The notes beneath the pieces were generated by a model, which saw only the letters and a program-made list of their open reading frames with translations, made no database searches and was not told the origin of the DNA. From positions 1 through 64,000 of the forward strand of contig JAFGLW010000013.1 of the NCBI GenBank assembly GCA_016927905.1: a stretch of 64,000 bases of DNA. Reading direction: 5' to 3'. This document shows positions 8,387-17,312 of the stretch, in pieces. Source of the stretch: a candidate division CSSED10-310 bacterium. GTDB lineage: Bacteria; CSSED10-310; JAFGJC01. Positions within the stretch are counted from its first letter, which is position 1. The number at the start of each line of letters is the position of its first letter. Position numbers and translations under genes: made by a program.

Positions 8387-10702
8387 ATGACTTCGTTTGA
8401 TTTTCTGCATTGCAGCCGGTGTGGCAGTGAGAATCCGCCGTCCAATGTATTTTGCGGAATCTGTGGCAGCCGTCTGGATTCCACGGATGGGATCACGCTG
8501 GAGGATTTGACGGAGGAGAAGCTGCTGCGCAAGGCGCTGGAGGGGAAATTCCAGATTCTTGAGGAGCTGGGCCGGGGTGGTTTCGGCGTGGTATTCCGCG
8601 CCGAGGATCTGCAGCTCGGTCGGCATGTGGCGATCAAGGTCCTGCATTTGACCAAGAGCGGCGACAAGGCGCTGGTCCACCGGTTCATCAAGGAAGCCCG
8701 TCTGTCCGCCAAGCTGGAGCACCCGAATATTGCCCGGATCTATACCATCGATTTCGCCGGATTCGTCCACTATTTTGTCATGGAGTACATAACCGGGCCG
8801 ACCATCAAGCAGGTGATGATCGAACAGCAGGTTTTTTCGGCGTATCACACGGTCAAATTCGGCCAGGATATGGCCAGGGCGCTGGCCTTTGCGCACGATA
8901 ACGGCATCATCCACCGGGACATCAAACCGGCGAATGTCATTTTAAAAAACAGCGAGACTGCGGTTGTCACCGACTTTGGAATCGCCAAGGCGTTGTGGTC
9001 TGATGTGACCGGATTGACCACCGGAGCTATCGGGACACCGGTTTACATGGCCCCGGAGCAGTTCCGCGGTGAGGATCTTGACGGGCGGACCGACCAGTAT
9101 TCACTGGGCATCCTGTTTTATGAGATGCTGACGGGTGATGTCCCGTTTGCCGGAACCGGAACGGGATTGATTCAGCAGCATCTTTCCATGCCGCCGTCGC
9201 CGCTCCGGCAGCGCAATCCAGAAATCCCGGAGATGCTGGAGCATATCGTGCTGAAGATGCTTCAGAAAAACCAGGAGGACCGGTATCCGGACTGCCGGGC
9301 GGTTCTGCGGGAGCTGGAGGGGCTGGATTTGGCTGCGTTGCCCCGGGAAGGTGTGCTGACCACCGACCGGACCACCTGGGAAGGTCCCACGATAAATCAG
9401 CTGGTTGAAAAGGGTCGAGAGGCCTTGGAGCGGAGCGATTATATTCGGGCGTATGAGATTCTGAATGCGGCCTGTCAGCTGGATCCGGACAATGAGGATG
9501 TCCGGGAGATGCTGAGTGTGGTCCGGTTGAACAAGGGCCGGGCCCAGGAATTCGAGCGGTATGTCAAGAGCGGAATAGCGGGATTTCATGACGGCCGGTA
9601 TACGGATGCCATCGCGGCGTGGGAGGAGGCTTTGAGTATTTATCCCGCCAATACCGAGCTGCCGAAACTGATTGAGCGGGCCCGGAAAAAGCAGCAATCG
9701 ACCAAGCGGGGTGAGGAGTTAAAAGGGGAGGGCATCCGGGCTCTGGAGCAGCAGCGGTTCGATACGGCCGTTCACCGGTTCAATGCCGCCCGGGAACTTC
9801 TGAGCCCGGGTGCAGGGCTGACCGAACTGCTCCGGGAAGCGGAGGATGGCAGGGAACGGTCGGAGCATATTGAAAACCTGCTGGATCAAGCCCAGGATCT
9901 TAGGCGGGAGAACAAGCTCACCGAAGCGATTGCACTTTACCGGGAAGTGCTGAAGATGGAGCCGGGCCGGAAGACTGCCGAGAAAGGTCTCCGGGAAGTG
10001 TTGGGTGAACGTGCATCCGATGGTATCGGAGGCGCGGTTCTTTCCCGGGAGGATAAAACGGTGCCGGCAGGTCCGGAAACAAACAAAGAGCGTTTCCGGA
10101 TTCCGGTTTGGCTGATTGGCTTGATTATTGCCGCCATGGTGGCCGGAGGGGGTATCGGAGGCTGGATGGTATTCGGCAAACTGCGGAGCCAGCATGATGC
10201 GTCTCTCCGGGACGGATTGATCCCACCGCAGCCGGAAACACCGGTATCGACGGTCGTTGACACGCAAGCGCCGGTTGAAAGCGCAACGCCTGTCCCCACC
10301 TTGATCCCCGCACCGTCACCATCACGGACCCCCAAACCCAGCCCGCCCACTCCGACACCCATACCGCGGCCGACGGCAACACCTGTTCCCAAGACGCCGG
10401 GGGAGTGGTTGATGGATGCGCAACGGCTGCATACTGAAAAACACTACCGGAAAGCGCTGGTAGTGCTCAAGTCGGTCCTGAACCAAGATCCGGACAACGC
10501 AGGTGCTCTGAGGCTGAAATATGAAATCCAGGATGTGCTGGAGCGTAGCCGGAACATGTTGATTGTTGCCCGGAGACTTGCGGGGGAGGGCAATGTGCGG
10601 GAAGCGCGTGAGATAGCCGAAAGGGTGCTGGAGTTGGATCCCTTCAACCCGGCACTCCATGAATTTATCCAACGGCGGGCGGATGATGATGCAAAACGAT
10701 AA
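8387..10702 (+). CDS. membrane Ser/Thr protein kinase with zinc ribbon and TPRs
   Basis: 771 residues. A zinc ribbon (Cys 9, 12, 23, 26) precedes a complete PknB-type kinase: glycine loop at 62-67, ATP Lys 84, HRDIKPAN at 176-183, DFG at 196-198, APE at 222-224. TPR-like helices follow (about 340-540), then one TM helix near 571-595 ('PVWLIGLIIAAMVAGG'), a Pro/Thr-rich linker and a C-terminal TPR segment outside the membrane. The topology suggests a cytoplasmic kinase coupled to an extracytoplasmic TPR module. It overlaps the next kinase gene by about 20 nt. The 180 nt upstream is the divergent promoter region shared with tetR. Substrates unknown. Confidence 0.92.
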   Translation: MTSFDFLHCSRCGSENPPSNVFCGICGSRLDSTDGITLEDLTEEKLLRKALEGKFQILEELGRGGFGVVFRAEDLQLGRHVAIKVLHLTKSGDKALVHRFIKEARLSAKLEHPNIARIYTIDFAGFVHYFVMEYITGPTIKQVMIEQQVFSAYHTVKFGQDMARALAFAHDNGIIHRDIKPANVILKNSETAVVTDFGIAKALWSDVTGLTTGAIGTPVYMAPEQFRGEDLDGRTDQYSLGILFYEMLTGDVPFAGTGTGLIQQHLSMPPSPLRQRNPEIPEMLEHIVLKMLQKNQEDRYPDCRAVLRELEGLDLAALPREGVLTTDRTTWEGPTINQLVEKGREALERSDYIRAYEILNAACQLDPDNEDVREMLSVVRLNKGRAQEFERYVKSGIAGFHDGRYTDAIAAWEEALSIYPANTELPKLIERARKKQQSTKRGEELKGEGIRALEQQRFDTAVHRFNAARELLSPGAGLTELLREAEDGRERSEHIENLLDQAQDLRRENKLTEAIALYREVLKMEPGRKTAEKGLREVLGERASDGIGGAVLSREDKTVPAGPETNKERFRIPVWLIGLIIAAMVAGGGIGGWMVFGKLRSQHDASLRDGLIPPQPETPVSTVVDTQAPVESATPVPTLIPAPSPSRTPKPSPPTPTPIPRPTATPVPKTPGEWLMDAQRLHTEKHYRKALVVLKSVLNQDPDNAGALRLKYEIQDVLERSRNMLIVARRLAGEGNVREAREIAERVLELDPFNPALHEFIQRRADDDAKR

Positions 10703-12470
10703 GGAACCGGTTCCCGGAAAATCGGCTCCGGACAGGGATTCCGACATTTTCCTGGGGGAAAATTTCAGGGAGTATCACCTGAAGGAAGTAATCGGTTTCG
10801 GCGGCATGGGAACCGTCTACAAGGCGTATCACATCCGTCTGAGAGCGGAACGGGCGATCAAAATACTGAAACCCGAGCTGTTGCGGGACGAGAGTTTCAA
10901 GGGCCGGTTCGAACGGGAGGCGTGTATCCTGGCCCGTCTGGAGCATCCCAATCTGATCCGGATCTATGAATTTTTTCAGGAGCGGGAGCATTTGTTTCTG
11001 GTGATGGAATACGCCGCCGGCGAAAGTCTGGCGGACAAGATAGAAAACATGGGTTCCATCCCGGCGGACAAGGTGATCGAGTGGATCAGCCAGGCTTGTG
11101 ACGGGCTGGCGCATGCGCATTCCCAGGGTGTCGTTCACCGGGACCTGTCACCGGACAACATCATCATCACCCAGAGTTCGGAGGGGAAGGATCACATCAA
11201 GATCATCGATTTCGGCATTGCCAAGACCTATCTGGAGGAACTGAGTCCGGGTGCGTTGATGTCGTCCGATCTGACGTTGCCGGGTGTGTTCGTAGGGAAG
11301 ATCAAATATTGTTCTCCGGAGCAGGCAATGGGGCGGAACATCGACCATCGCAGCGACCAGTACTCACTGACGCTGATCCTGTACGAGGCGTTGACCGGGA
11401 AGTCTGCATTCATATCTGAAACCCCGATGGAAAGCCTGACCATGCGGTTGCATGAACCGCCGCCGAAGTTGAGTGAAGTTCGGCCCGGATCGGCTTATCC
11501 TTCAGCGCTCCAGCAGGTGATCGACAAAGCTCTGGAGCGCTCCCCGAGCGACCGGTACCCGGATATGGCTGAATTCAAAAAAGCGCTCCTGACGGCCCGG
11601 ATTGAGGATGCCACCGCGGAAGTGCCCGTGCATGATGAGATTTTGGCGGGTATTAAAAAATTCGACAGTCAGTCTCCTGAAAAACCTCAAGAACCAGCCG
11701 GGGATTCTGGCCGGAAGCAGAACGGATCTGCCCGGTTGCCTGGTTTGATGGGCATGTATGATGAATTTGATCCGACTTTCCGTCGACGGCGATATGCGAC
11801 GCCGCTGGATTTTCCCCAGTCTCCACAGCGGGTCAGCCTGGACCGGGATCATCCGGGATACCGGTCCCGCATAAACCGTCGCAGGCGGCTTGCCGTCACC
11901 TGGATCGTGACCATCTGTATCGGGATCATACTGGGATCGGTCTATTATTTCGAAAGAGATCTGGTGGGCAGGTGGACCGACCGTTCCGGCCGGTTCATCC
12001 GGGTCCACCTGGCCGCCCTGACCGGCGACAGGAACGGGAGCCGGGTATTTGTCGGTGTTCCGGAGGCATCCACCCGGGTTCCGGCCGGACAGCAGGGTCC
12101 GGAATCGATTCAGCCGGTTCCCGAAAAGACCGCCGCACCCGGTCTGCCCACACCGGCGGTTATCGGTGACGGGCCCTTTCTGGCCGGCGGGCAGGGGATT
12201 GATCCGCCCCGGATCGTTTCCAGAACCGAGCCGGTCGTTCCCAGGGGTGCCGAGGAGGTCTCATTTCCGGTGACGGTTCTGGTCCAGGCGGTTATATTGA
12301 AAACCGGACAGATCGGAAATGTGGAGATCGTCAATCCGGTTCACCCGATGCTGGACCGGGTCGCCATGGAAACGGTCAAATCCTGGAAATTCAACCGGGG
12401 AACCAAGTACGGGAGGCCGGCCGACATCATCATGATCTTGGAGGTTGAATTTACCGGGCATTCCCGGTAA
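10683..12470 (+). CDS. membrane Ser/Thr kinase with C-terminal TonB domain
   Basis: 595 residues from the ATG at 10683; ATGs at 10659, 10686 and 10689 are alternatives and none has a strong ribosome site. The kinase has a GFGGMG loop, ATP Lys about 60, HRDLSPDN (Ser in place of the usual catalytic-loop Lys) and IIDFGIAK. After a disordered linker comes one TM helix (about 403-424) and a Pro-rich stretch. The last 75 residues match the TonB C-terminal fold ('LDRVAMETVKSWKFNRG'). Topology is kinase inside, TonB domain in the periplasm. It follows and overlaps the zinc-ribbon kinase gene, so the two are probably co-expressed. No exbB or exbD is nearby. Confidence 0.88.
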   Translation: MMMQNDKEPVPGKSAPDRDSDIFLGENFREYHLKEVIGFGGMGTVYKAYHIRLRAERAIKILKPELLRDESFKGRFEREACILARLEHPNLIRIYEFFQEREHLFLVMEYAAGESLADKIENMGSIPADKVIEWISQACDGLAHAHSQGVVHRDLSPDNIIITQSSEGKDHIKIIDFGIAKTYLEELSPGALMSSDLTLPGVFVGKIKYCSPEQAMGRNIDHRSDQYSLTLILYEALTGKSAFISETPMESLTMRLHEPPPKLSEVRPGSAYPSALQQVIDKALERSPSDRYPDMAEFKKALLTARIEDATAEVPVHDEILAGIKKFDSQSPEKPQEPAGDSGRKQNGSARLPGLMGMYDEFDPTFRRRRYATPLDFPQSPQRVSLDRDHPGYRSRINRRRRLAVTWIVTICIGIILGSVYYFERDLVGRWTDRSGRFIRVHLAALTGDRNGSRVFVGVPEASTRVPAGQQGPESIQPVPEKTAAPGLPTPAVIGDGPFLAGGQGIDPPRIVSRTEPVVPRGAEEVSFPVTVLVQAVILKTGQIGNVEIVNPVHPMLDRVAMETVKSWKFNRGTKYGRPADIIMILEVEFTGHSR

Positions 12471-12482
12471 TCCGGACCCGGT

Positions 12483-13859
12483 CTATTTCCCGATGCAGAA
12501 CCTGGAAAAAATGGTGTCCAGCACATCCGGGTCGACATGGTCGCCGATGATTTCCCCCAGCGCTTGATATGCAGTTCTCAGATCCGGAATGGCGCATTCC
12601 GGGTATTCATGAGCGGCCAGAACCGGGAAAGCCCGCGATATCAGCTCCGCCGCCGTCTCCAGCAACTGCCTTTGGCGGGAGGTTATCCAGAGCATGCCAT
12701 GGAGATCTTTCGTACGGGATTCTGCAGCGAGCGTGCTGATCCTTCTCCGGAGTTCCCGTATGCCCTCGCCCGTTCCGGCGGATATTGTTTCCAGGTTGCC
12801 CGTCCCGAACCGGGCTTTGATTTTTCGAGCGGACGGCATCGGCGGCGGCCCGGCGATATCCAGTTTGTTCCATACCGCGATGACGGGAACGGGATGTTGG
12901 AAACAAGGCAGGGTATCCGGAATTTCCGGACTGATTCCATCAATCAGATACAGGACCAGATCGGCGGTCTGGAGAATTTCGTGGGTGCGCCGGATACTTT
13001 CGGTTTCCGCCAGAGATTCCGCCCGGCGTAATCCGGCCGTATCCACCACGGACAGAATAATGCCTTCGAATTCGATGCAACTCTCGATGCTGTCCCGGGT
13101 TGTTCCCGGTTCGCTGGTGACGATCGCCCGGTCTCTCCCGACGAGCCGGTTGAACAGGCTGGATTTTCCGGCATTGACTCTGCCCAGCAGGATCACCCGG
13201 AATCCTTTCAGGGTCGATTCACCGGCAAATCCGGCATCCAGGATTTCCCTGATCCGGCGATCCAGATCGGAGGCCAGGCGCATGATATCGTTACCCGTGA
13301 ACGCCGGGTCCTCTTCAGGGAAATCCAGACCCAGTTCGATCAGGGACATCAGTTCGATCAGGATTTTCCGGAGTTTACGGACGGACCTGCTCAGACCGCC
13401 CGACAGGGCTTTCAAAAGCAGGGTCTGAACCTGCCGGTTTTCTGCTGCGGTCAATGCCGCGATGGCTTCCGCCTGGCTCAGATCCATTTTCCCGTTCAAA
13501 AATGCCCTGCGGGTGAACTCTCCGGGCCCGGCTGCAATCGCACCCTGTCTCAGCAGGAGATCCAGAATCGACCGGACAATCGCCTCGCCGCCGTGACAGT
13601 GAATTTCAATGATATCTTCACCCGTATACGATTTGGGTCCCTTGAAAAATACCAGCAACACCCTGTCCAGGATTTCATCGGTTTCCGGGTCGACAACCGA
13701 TCCGCCGGTAAAGTATCTGGATCTCAGTTTTACCGTTCTGAAAGGCCGGAAAACATGCCCGGCGATGGCTTTCGCCTGCGGACCGGACAACCGGATGACG
13801 GCGATACCGCCCATACCCGGAGGCGTCGCTACGGCAGCGATCGTGTCATTCCGTTTCAT
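12483..13859 (-). CDS. mnmE: tRNA modification GTPase MnmE
   Basis: 458 residues, normal for the family. MnmE with MnmG installs the aminomethyl-type modification on U34 of certain tRNAs. Seen: N-terminal folate-binding domain ('DTIAAVATPPGMGGIAVIRL'), a helical domain, the inserted G domain (GRVNAGKSS, SEPGTTRD, DTAG, NKLD) and the C-terminal FCIGK motif with its Cys. The start at 13859 fits the family; a 16-residue longer form from 13907 has an AAGGA site and cannot be excluded. The gene overlaps khpB by 14 nt and ends 12 nt from the convergent kinase gene with no obvious terminator. Confidence 0.95.
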   Translation of the reverse strand: MKRNDTIAAVATPPGMGGIAVIRLSGPQAKAIAGHVFRPFRTVKLRSRYFTGGSVVDPETDEILDRVLLVFFKGPKSYTGEDIIEIHCHGGEAIVRSILDLLLRQGAIAAGPGEFTRRAFLNGKMDLSQAEAIAALTAAENRQVQTLLLKALSGGLSRSVRKLRKILIELMSLIELGLDFPEEDPAFTGNDIMRLASDLDRRIREILDAGFAGESTLKGFRVILLGRVNAGKSSLFNRLVGRDRAIVTSEPGTTRDSIESCIEFEGIILSVVDTAGLRRAESLAETESIRRTHEILQTADLVLYLIDGISPEIPDTLPCFQHPVPVIAVWNKLDIAGPPPMPSARKIKARFGTGNLETISAGTGEGIRELRRRISTLAAESRTKDLHGMLWITSRQRQLLETAAELISRAFPVLAAHEYPECAIPDLRTAYQALGEIIGDHVDPDVLDTIFSRFCIGK

Positions 13860-14637
13860 ATCCCCGGGATTGATTCCAGGTGTCCTGAAAATTGCCGTCG
13901 CCGGCATCGCGCGGATCCTTCCGTTTTGTAGCTCTTCTGTCAGGGTACGGACTTTGGGTCCGGTTTGGATCCGGGTGGTGATTGTGCAGCCAGGTAACCT
14001 TGATCGGCTGAAAGAATCCTTCGCCGTAGCTGGAAGTGCGGATTCCCTTGATTTTACCGGCGGCGATGTGAAACAACCGCCGCTCCGAGGGGGTCAGGGG
14101 AATGGTGATCATGGATTCCCCCGAGTTCAGAACTTCACTGCCGATCTCGGAGACCATCCGTTCCAGCTGCTGGTTGCGACGGTCCCGGTAATCGTCGGAA
14201 TCCACCGTGACCGGTACGAGATCGGTTGTGCTCCGGTTCACAAACCGGTTGACGAGGTGCTGGAGCGCATCCAGATTCTGTCCCCGGTGCCCGATTACCA
14301 GCCCCGGCTCAGCTCCGATGATGTTGAGGTAGATGGAGTCGCCCCTCAAAGTGGCGGCAATCCGGCCGCTCAACTTCATATAAAGCATCACGCCGCGTAA
14401 AAATTCGGATGCTTCGAGTGCCCTGGCAAGCAGTGAATCCAGAATGATCTCAACCCTGGGATCTCCCGTGTCCGGATCGGGTCCCAGCGCATCGATTTCA
14501 CCGGTGAATTCCGGATCTTCATCCGAGATGAATTGATCGGGATCGAACGGGGTTTCCCGAAATGTCTTGCCGGGATCCCGTGAGATTTCAAATCCCGGCG
14601 CAGATTTCTGGAGATTGTGGTCAGAGTTTTCGTTCAT
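13846..14637 (-). CDS. khpB: KhpB/Jag RNA-binding protein (KH-R3H)
   Basis: 263 residues. An acidic N-terminal region (about 1-75) replaces the usual Jag-N domain. It is followed by a KH domain with the GxxG loop GHRG ('GLVIGHRGQNLDALQHLVN') and an R3H domain ('TPSERRLFHIAAGKIKG'). A basic, Pro-rich tail of about 45 residues ends it. KhpB binds RNA, often with KhpA, and affects division and envelope functions. It starts 3 nt after the yidC stop, its usual neighbour. Confidence 0.9.
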   Translation of the reverse strand: MNENSDHNLQKSAPGFEISRDPGKTFRETPFDPDQFISDEDPEFTGEIDALGPDPDTGDPRVEIILDSLLARALEASEFLRGVMLYMKLSGRIAATLRGDSIYLNIIGAEPGLVIGHRGQNLDALQHLVNRFVNRSTTDLVPVTVDSDDYRDRRNQQLERMVSEIGSEVLNSGESMITIPLTPSERRLFHIAAGKIKGIRTSSYGEGFFQPIKVTWLHNHHPDPNRTQSPYPDRRATKRKDPRDAGDGNFQDTWNQSRGYETE

Positions 14638-14640
14638 GGA

Positions 14641-16377
14641 TTACTCCCTGTCCGAATCGCCGGACAACCCTTTTTCTTCCAGTTTCTTCAAAGTTCTGGC
14701 CTTCAGCTTCAGCCCGTCCTCCCCCGATGAATCTTCGCTTCGAACATTCATGAAATACTGCTGGATGATGGTCAGAATGTTGTTCATGAGCCAGTATACC
14801 ACCAGTCCCGAAGGGAACGACCAGAACATGGCGGTGAACAGCACCGGCATGAACATCATCATCTTGGCCTGCCGGGGATCCCCGGTGGTCGGAGTCATTT
14901 TCTGCTGGATGAACATGCTTGCGCCCATGATCAGAACCAGCGGGATATCGGGCTGCGACAGGTCTTCGGCCCATAAAAACGGAGCGCCGCGCATCTCGAT
15001 GGAGTTCATCAATACCTGATACAGCGCGATGAAAACCGGGAACTGGACCAGCAAGGGCAGGCATCCGCTCATGGGATTGGCACCGTGTCTCTTATACAGT
15101 TTCTGCAATTCCTCCTGCTGCTTGCGCGCATCTTTCCGGTACCGCTGCTGTATCTCTTTCATCTGGGGCTGTATTTCCTGCATTTTCTTCATGCTCTTCA
15201 TGGACATGTGGGACAGAGGCAGCAGGATGATCTTGATGGCGATTGTCAGGATGATAATTGAAAGGCCGTAATTTTTAACGATTTTGGTGGTCTCGATCAG
15301 TATGTAGTAAAACAGCTTGCCCAGCCAGGTGATCCATCCGAAATTGACGATGTTTTCGATTCCGATATTCATTGATTTGAGCTCGTCATATTTTTTGGGA
15401 CCCAGAACCATGTGAAAGGAAGCCTTGCGGCGTTCACCGGGCTCCAGCATCCCGGATCCGAATTGATATCCCACGGATGCGCGAAGTGCTTTCCCGCTGC
15501 GTTCATCGAATTCGGTCGGCAGTATGAACGCTTTCCCGGTCTGATCGACCGGCACCAGGCCGGCAAAAAAGAAATTTTCCTCCACTGCAACCCAGCGCAC
15601 GGGTTGGGGATATACCCAGAGCCCCTGCAATTTCTTGAGTTTGGGCTGTTCCAGCCTGTTTCCGATCAGGAGTGATGGTCCGGAGCGTGCAAACCGGTTT
15701 TTGGCATTGTCCCCCGGATCGCGGATGATTTTGTCGGGCAGGAAAATCAACGCTGTTCCTCCGGCAGGCTGGGCGCTCCGGTTGCTGATCTGGACATCCA
15801 GGTCGGCGAGGATGGTGTCATGGTAAAAAGTGTATCGTTTGGTGAGTTGCAGTTTCTGGTTGTTGGCAGCCTGGAACGTCAGCGTTACCGCCGGTTTTCT
15901 CTGATCGAGGATCATGGTGTCGGAAGGGTCGCTGGATTCGAAAACGCAGGTATTGAACCATTCCGATTCCCCCACGACCACGTCCCCCGGGTGATGGCGC
16001 CCTTCCGCCGGATCGATGAACTCCAGAGGCTTCCCTTCCGTTCCGGCGAACTCATTCATCTCCCATCCGGTCAGACAGGCTCCGCGTGTGGAGATTATGG
16101 CCGTGTATTTCCGGGATGCGATCGTGATGTCCCGGGCCTGTGCGGGTTCGATCGGAAGATCCTCCAAATCCGGAACATCGGTTTGGGGTTCAATGACGAC
16201 CTGGCCGGACTCCAGCAGATCGGTCGCACCACCCTCGTCAACCAGCGTACTGGGGACATCGGCCGCTTCAATCTCCCGCTTGGGCGGCGGTTCCGGCGGC
16301 GGCGGAACGAAATACGCCTGGTACAGGAGCAGAATCGCCAATGATAGAACAACCGCTAGCAGAACTCGTTTCTCCAT
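14641..16377 (-). CDS. yidC: membrane protein insertase YidC
   Basis: 578 residues, Gram-negative type: an N-terminal TM helix (VLLAVVLSLAILLLYQAYFV), a Pro-rich linker, a large periplasmic beta domain (about 65-345), then the conserved insertase core. The cytoplasmic hairpin ('MQEIQPQMKEIQQRYRKD') and 'GANPMSGCLPLLVQFPVFIA' are clear. It inserts membrane proteins alone or with SecYEG. It lies between yidD and khpB in the classic rpmH-mnmE order. Confidence 0.97.
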   Translation of the reverse strand: MEKRVLLAVVLSLAILLLYQAYFVPPPPEPPPKREIEAADVPSTLVDEGGATDLLESGQVVIEPQTDVPDLEDLPIEPAQARDITIASRKYTAIISTRGACLTGWEMNEFAGTEGKPLEFIDPAEGRHHPGDVVVGESEWFNTCVFESSDPSDTMILDQRKPAVTLTFQAANNQKLQLTKRYTFYHDTILADLDVQISNRSAQPAGGTALIFLPDKIIRDPGDNAKNRFARSGPSLLIGNRLEQPKLKKLQGLWVYPQPVRWVAVEENFFFAGLVPVDQTGKAFILPTEFDERSGKALRASVGYQFGSGMLEPGERRKASFHMVLGPKKYDELKSMNIGIENIVNFGWITWLGKLFYYILIETTKIVKNYGLSIIILTIAIKIILLPLSHMSMKSMKKMQEIQPQMKEIQQRYRKDARKQQEELQKLYKRHGANPMSGCLPLLVQFPVFIALYQVLMNSIEMRGAPFLWAEDLSQPDIPLVLIMGASMFIQQKMTPTTGDPRQAKMMMFMPVLFTAMFWSFPSGLVVYWLMNNILTIIQQYFMNVRSEDSSGEDGLKLKARTLKKLEEKGLSGDSDRE

Positions 16378-16418
16378 AAACCACTCTTCCTTAAATCGAG
16401 CCGTTCGGCTGGTATCGG

Positions 16419-16628
16419 TTAAGGTACCGGATCATATCCACCCGGATGGAAGGGATGGCATTTCAGAAGGCGTTTGATCGCCAGGAGCAAACCCCTGAAC
16501 GTTCCCCATCGAGTGATTGCTTCAATCGCATATTCCGAGCAGGTCGGCTGGAAGCGGCATGCAGGCGGTATCAGGGGGGAAATCCACCGCTTGTAAAATT
16601 TCAGACACCCGATCACCACCGGTTTCAT
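16419..16628 (-). CDS. yidD: membrane protein insertion efficiency factor YidD
   Basis: 69 residues with the family signature '[20 protein letters not shown]' and '[10 protein letters not shown]'. The small, Cys-containing, membrane-associated YidD helps YidC-dependent insertion. The start overlaps the rnpA stop (ATGA, 16625-16628), and 41 nt separate it from yidC. Confidence 0.95.
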   Translation of the reverse strand: MKPVVIGCLKFYKRWISPLIPPACRFQPTCSEYAIEAITRWGTFRGLLLAIKRLLKCHPFHPGGYDPVP

Positions 16629-16945
16629 GTCGTTTTACGCTGCTCCGGGATCTCCCGGGAAATCAAACCGGCTTTCCTGAAAACGCGGTTCATATGCACA
16701 AGAATATCGTCAAAATGAGCATCGGAAATGGATTTGCGGGCGACGACCACCACATCCGCGGAACCGGCCGGATCCGTAGCACAAACCCGGATGGATTCCC
16801 GCAACAGCCTCTTGATGCGGTTGCGCCGTACGGCCGACCCCATGTGCCGGGTAACCGTAAGGCCGTATCTGAAGCTGCCGGATTCGGTGCGCACCGCGAA
16901 TACGGCAAAATAAGGGTCCGAATGTTTTTTCCCCAGCGTATACAC
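16625..16945 (-). CDS. rnpA: ribonuclease P protein component
   Basis: RNase P protein, which assists the catalytic RNA in maturing tRNA 5' ends. The family motif is '[16 protein letters not shown]'. The interval uses the first standard in-frame start, a GTG at 16945 (106 residues). However, that GTG codes the Val of '[17 protein letters not shown]', a conserved family N-terminus, so the real protein almost certainly begins upstream. The frame is open through all of rpmH back to a TAA just before it, without ATG, GTG or TTG. An ATC at 17008 (TAATC, overlapping the rpmH stop; 127 residues) and an ATT at 17143 behind the rpmH ribosome site are candidate non-standard starts. Confidence 0.9.
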   Translation of the reverse strand: MYTLGKKHSDPYFAVFAVRTESGSFRYGLTVTRHMGSAVRRNRIKRLLRESIRVCATDPAGSADVVVVARKSISDAHFDDILVHMNRVFRKAGLISREIPEQRKTT

Positions 16946-17007
16946 TTGACGGAATTGAACGGTGTTCCTGAGCCGTTCGATCCGGATTGGCTGACCGGAA
17001 CAATCGA

Positions 17008-17142
17008 TTACACCACCAGGCGTTTGCGGCCTTTGGCCCGTCGTCTTTTCAATACAAGCCGGCCGTTCCGGGTACTCATTCTCTTGAAAAAACCGTGTGT
17101 TCTTTTTCGTTTGATCCGGCTGGGCTGATAGGTTCGCTTCAA
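17008..17142 (-). CDS. rpmH: 50S ribosomal protein L34
   Basis: 44 residues, beginning [19 protein letters not shown] and ending KGRKRLVV, the full-length canonical L34. The start codon is TTG, preceded by an ideal AAAGGAGG site 7 nt upstream. It is first in the rpmH-rnpA-yidD-yidC-khpB-mnmE operon, about 80 nt below a strong promoter. The rnpA frame is open across the whole gene. Confidence 0.97.
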   Translation of the reverse strand: MKRTYQPSRIKRKRTHGFFKRMSTRNGRLVLKRRRAKGRKRLVV

Positions 17143-17228
17143 TTTTTTACCTCCTTTTGTTTAGGCATCCTTCTCGAGCGTTGCACATTCTGTTTTAGGT
17201 GATCCGGGTTGCATATCAGGAACGCTGC

Positions 17229-17257
17229 ATATTACTTGTCCCGGGAAGCCCTGTCAA
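17229..17257 (-). promoter_or_regulatory. promoter of the rpmH operon
   Basis: Minus strand TTGACA (17252-17257), 17-nt spacer, TAATAT (17229-17234): near-consensus, as expected for a ribosomal-protein operon. It leaves a leader of about 80 nt before the TTG of rpmH. Confidence 0.8.
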
Positions 17258-17312
17258 GGACTCCTATACCTTTTTGCGGTTCCATTCTATACTTTCAGCG
17301 AAGAGGTTGATC

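Noticed and set aside
17143-17312. Possible oriC/dnaA locus next to rpmH
   Set aside because: dnaA often neighbours rpmH, but here an ABC-F gene does, and no cluster of TTATCCACA boxes or AT-rich unwinding region is seen.
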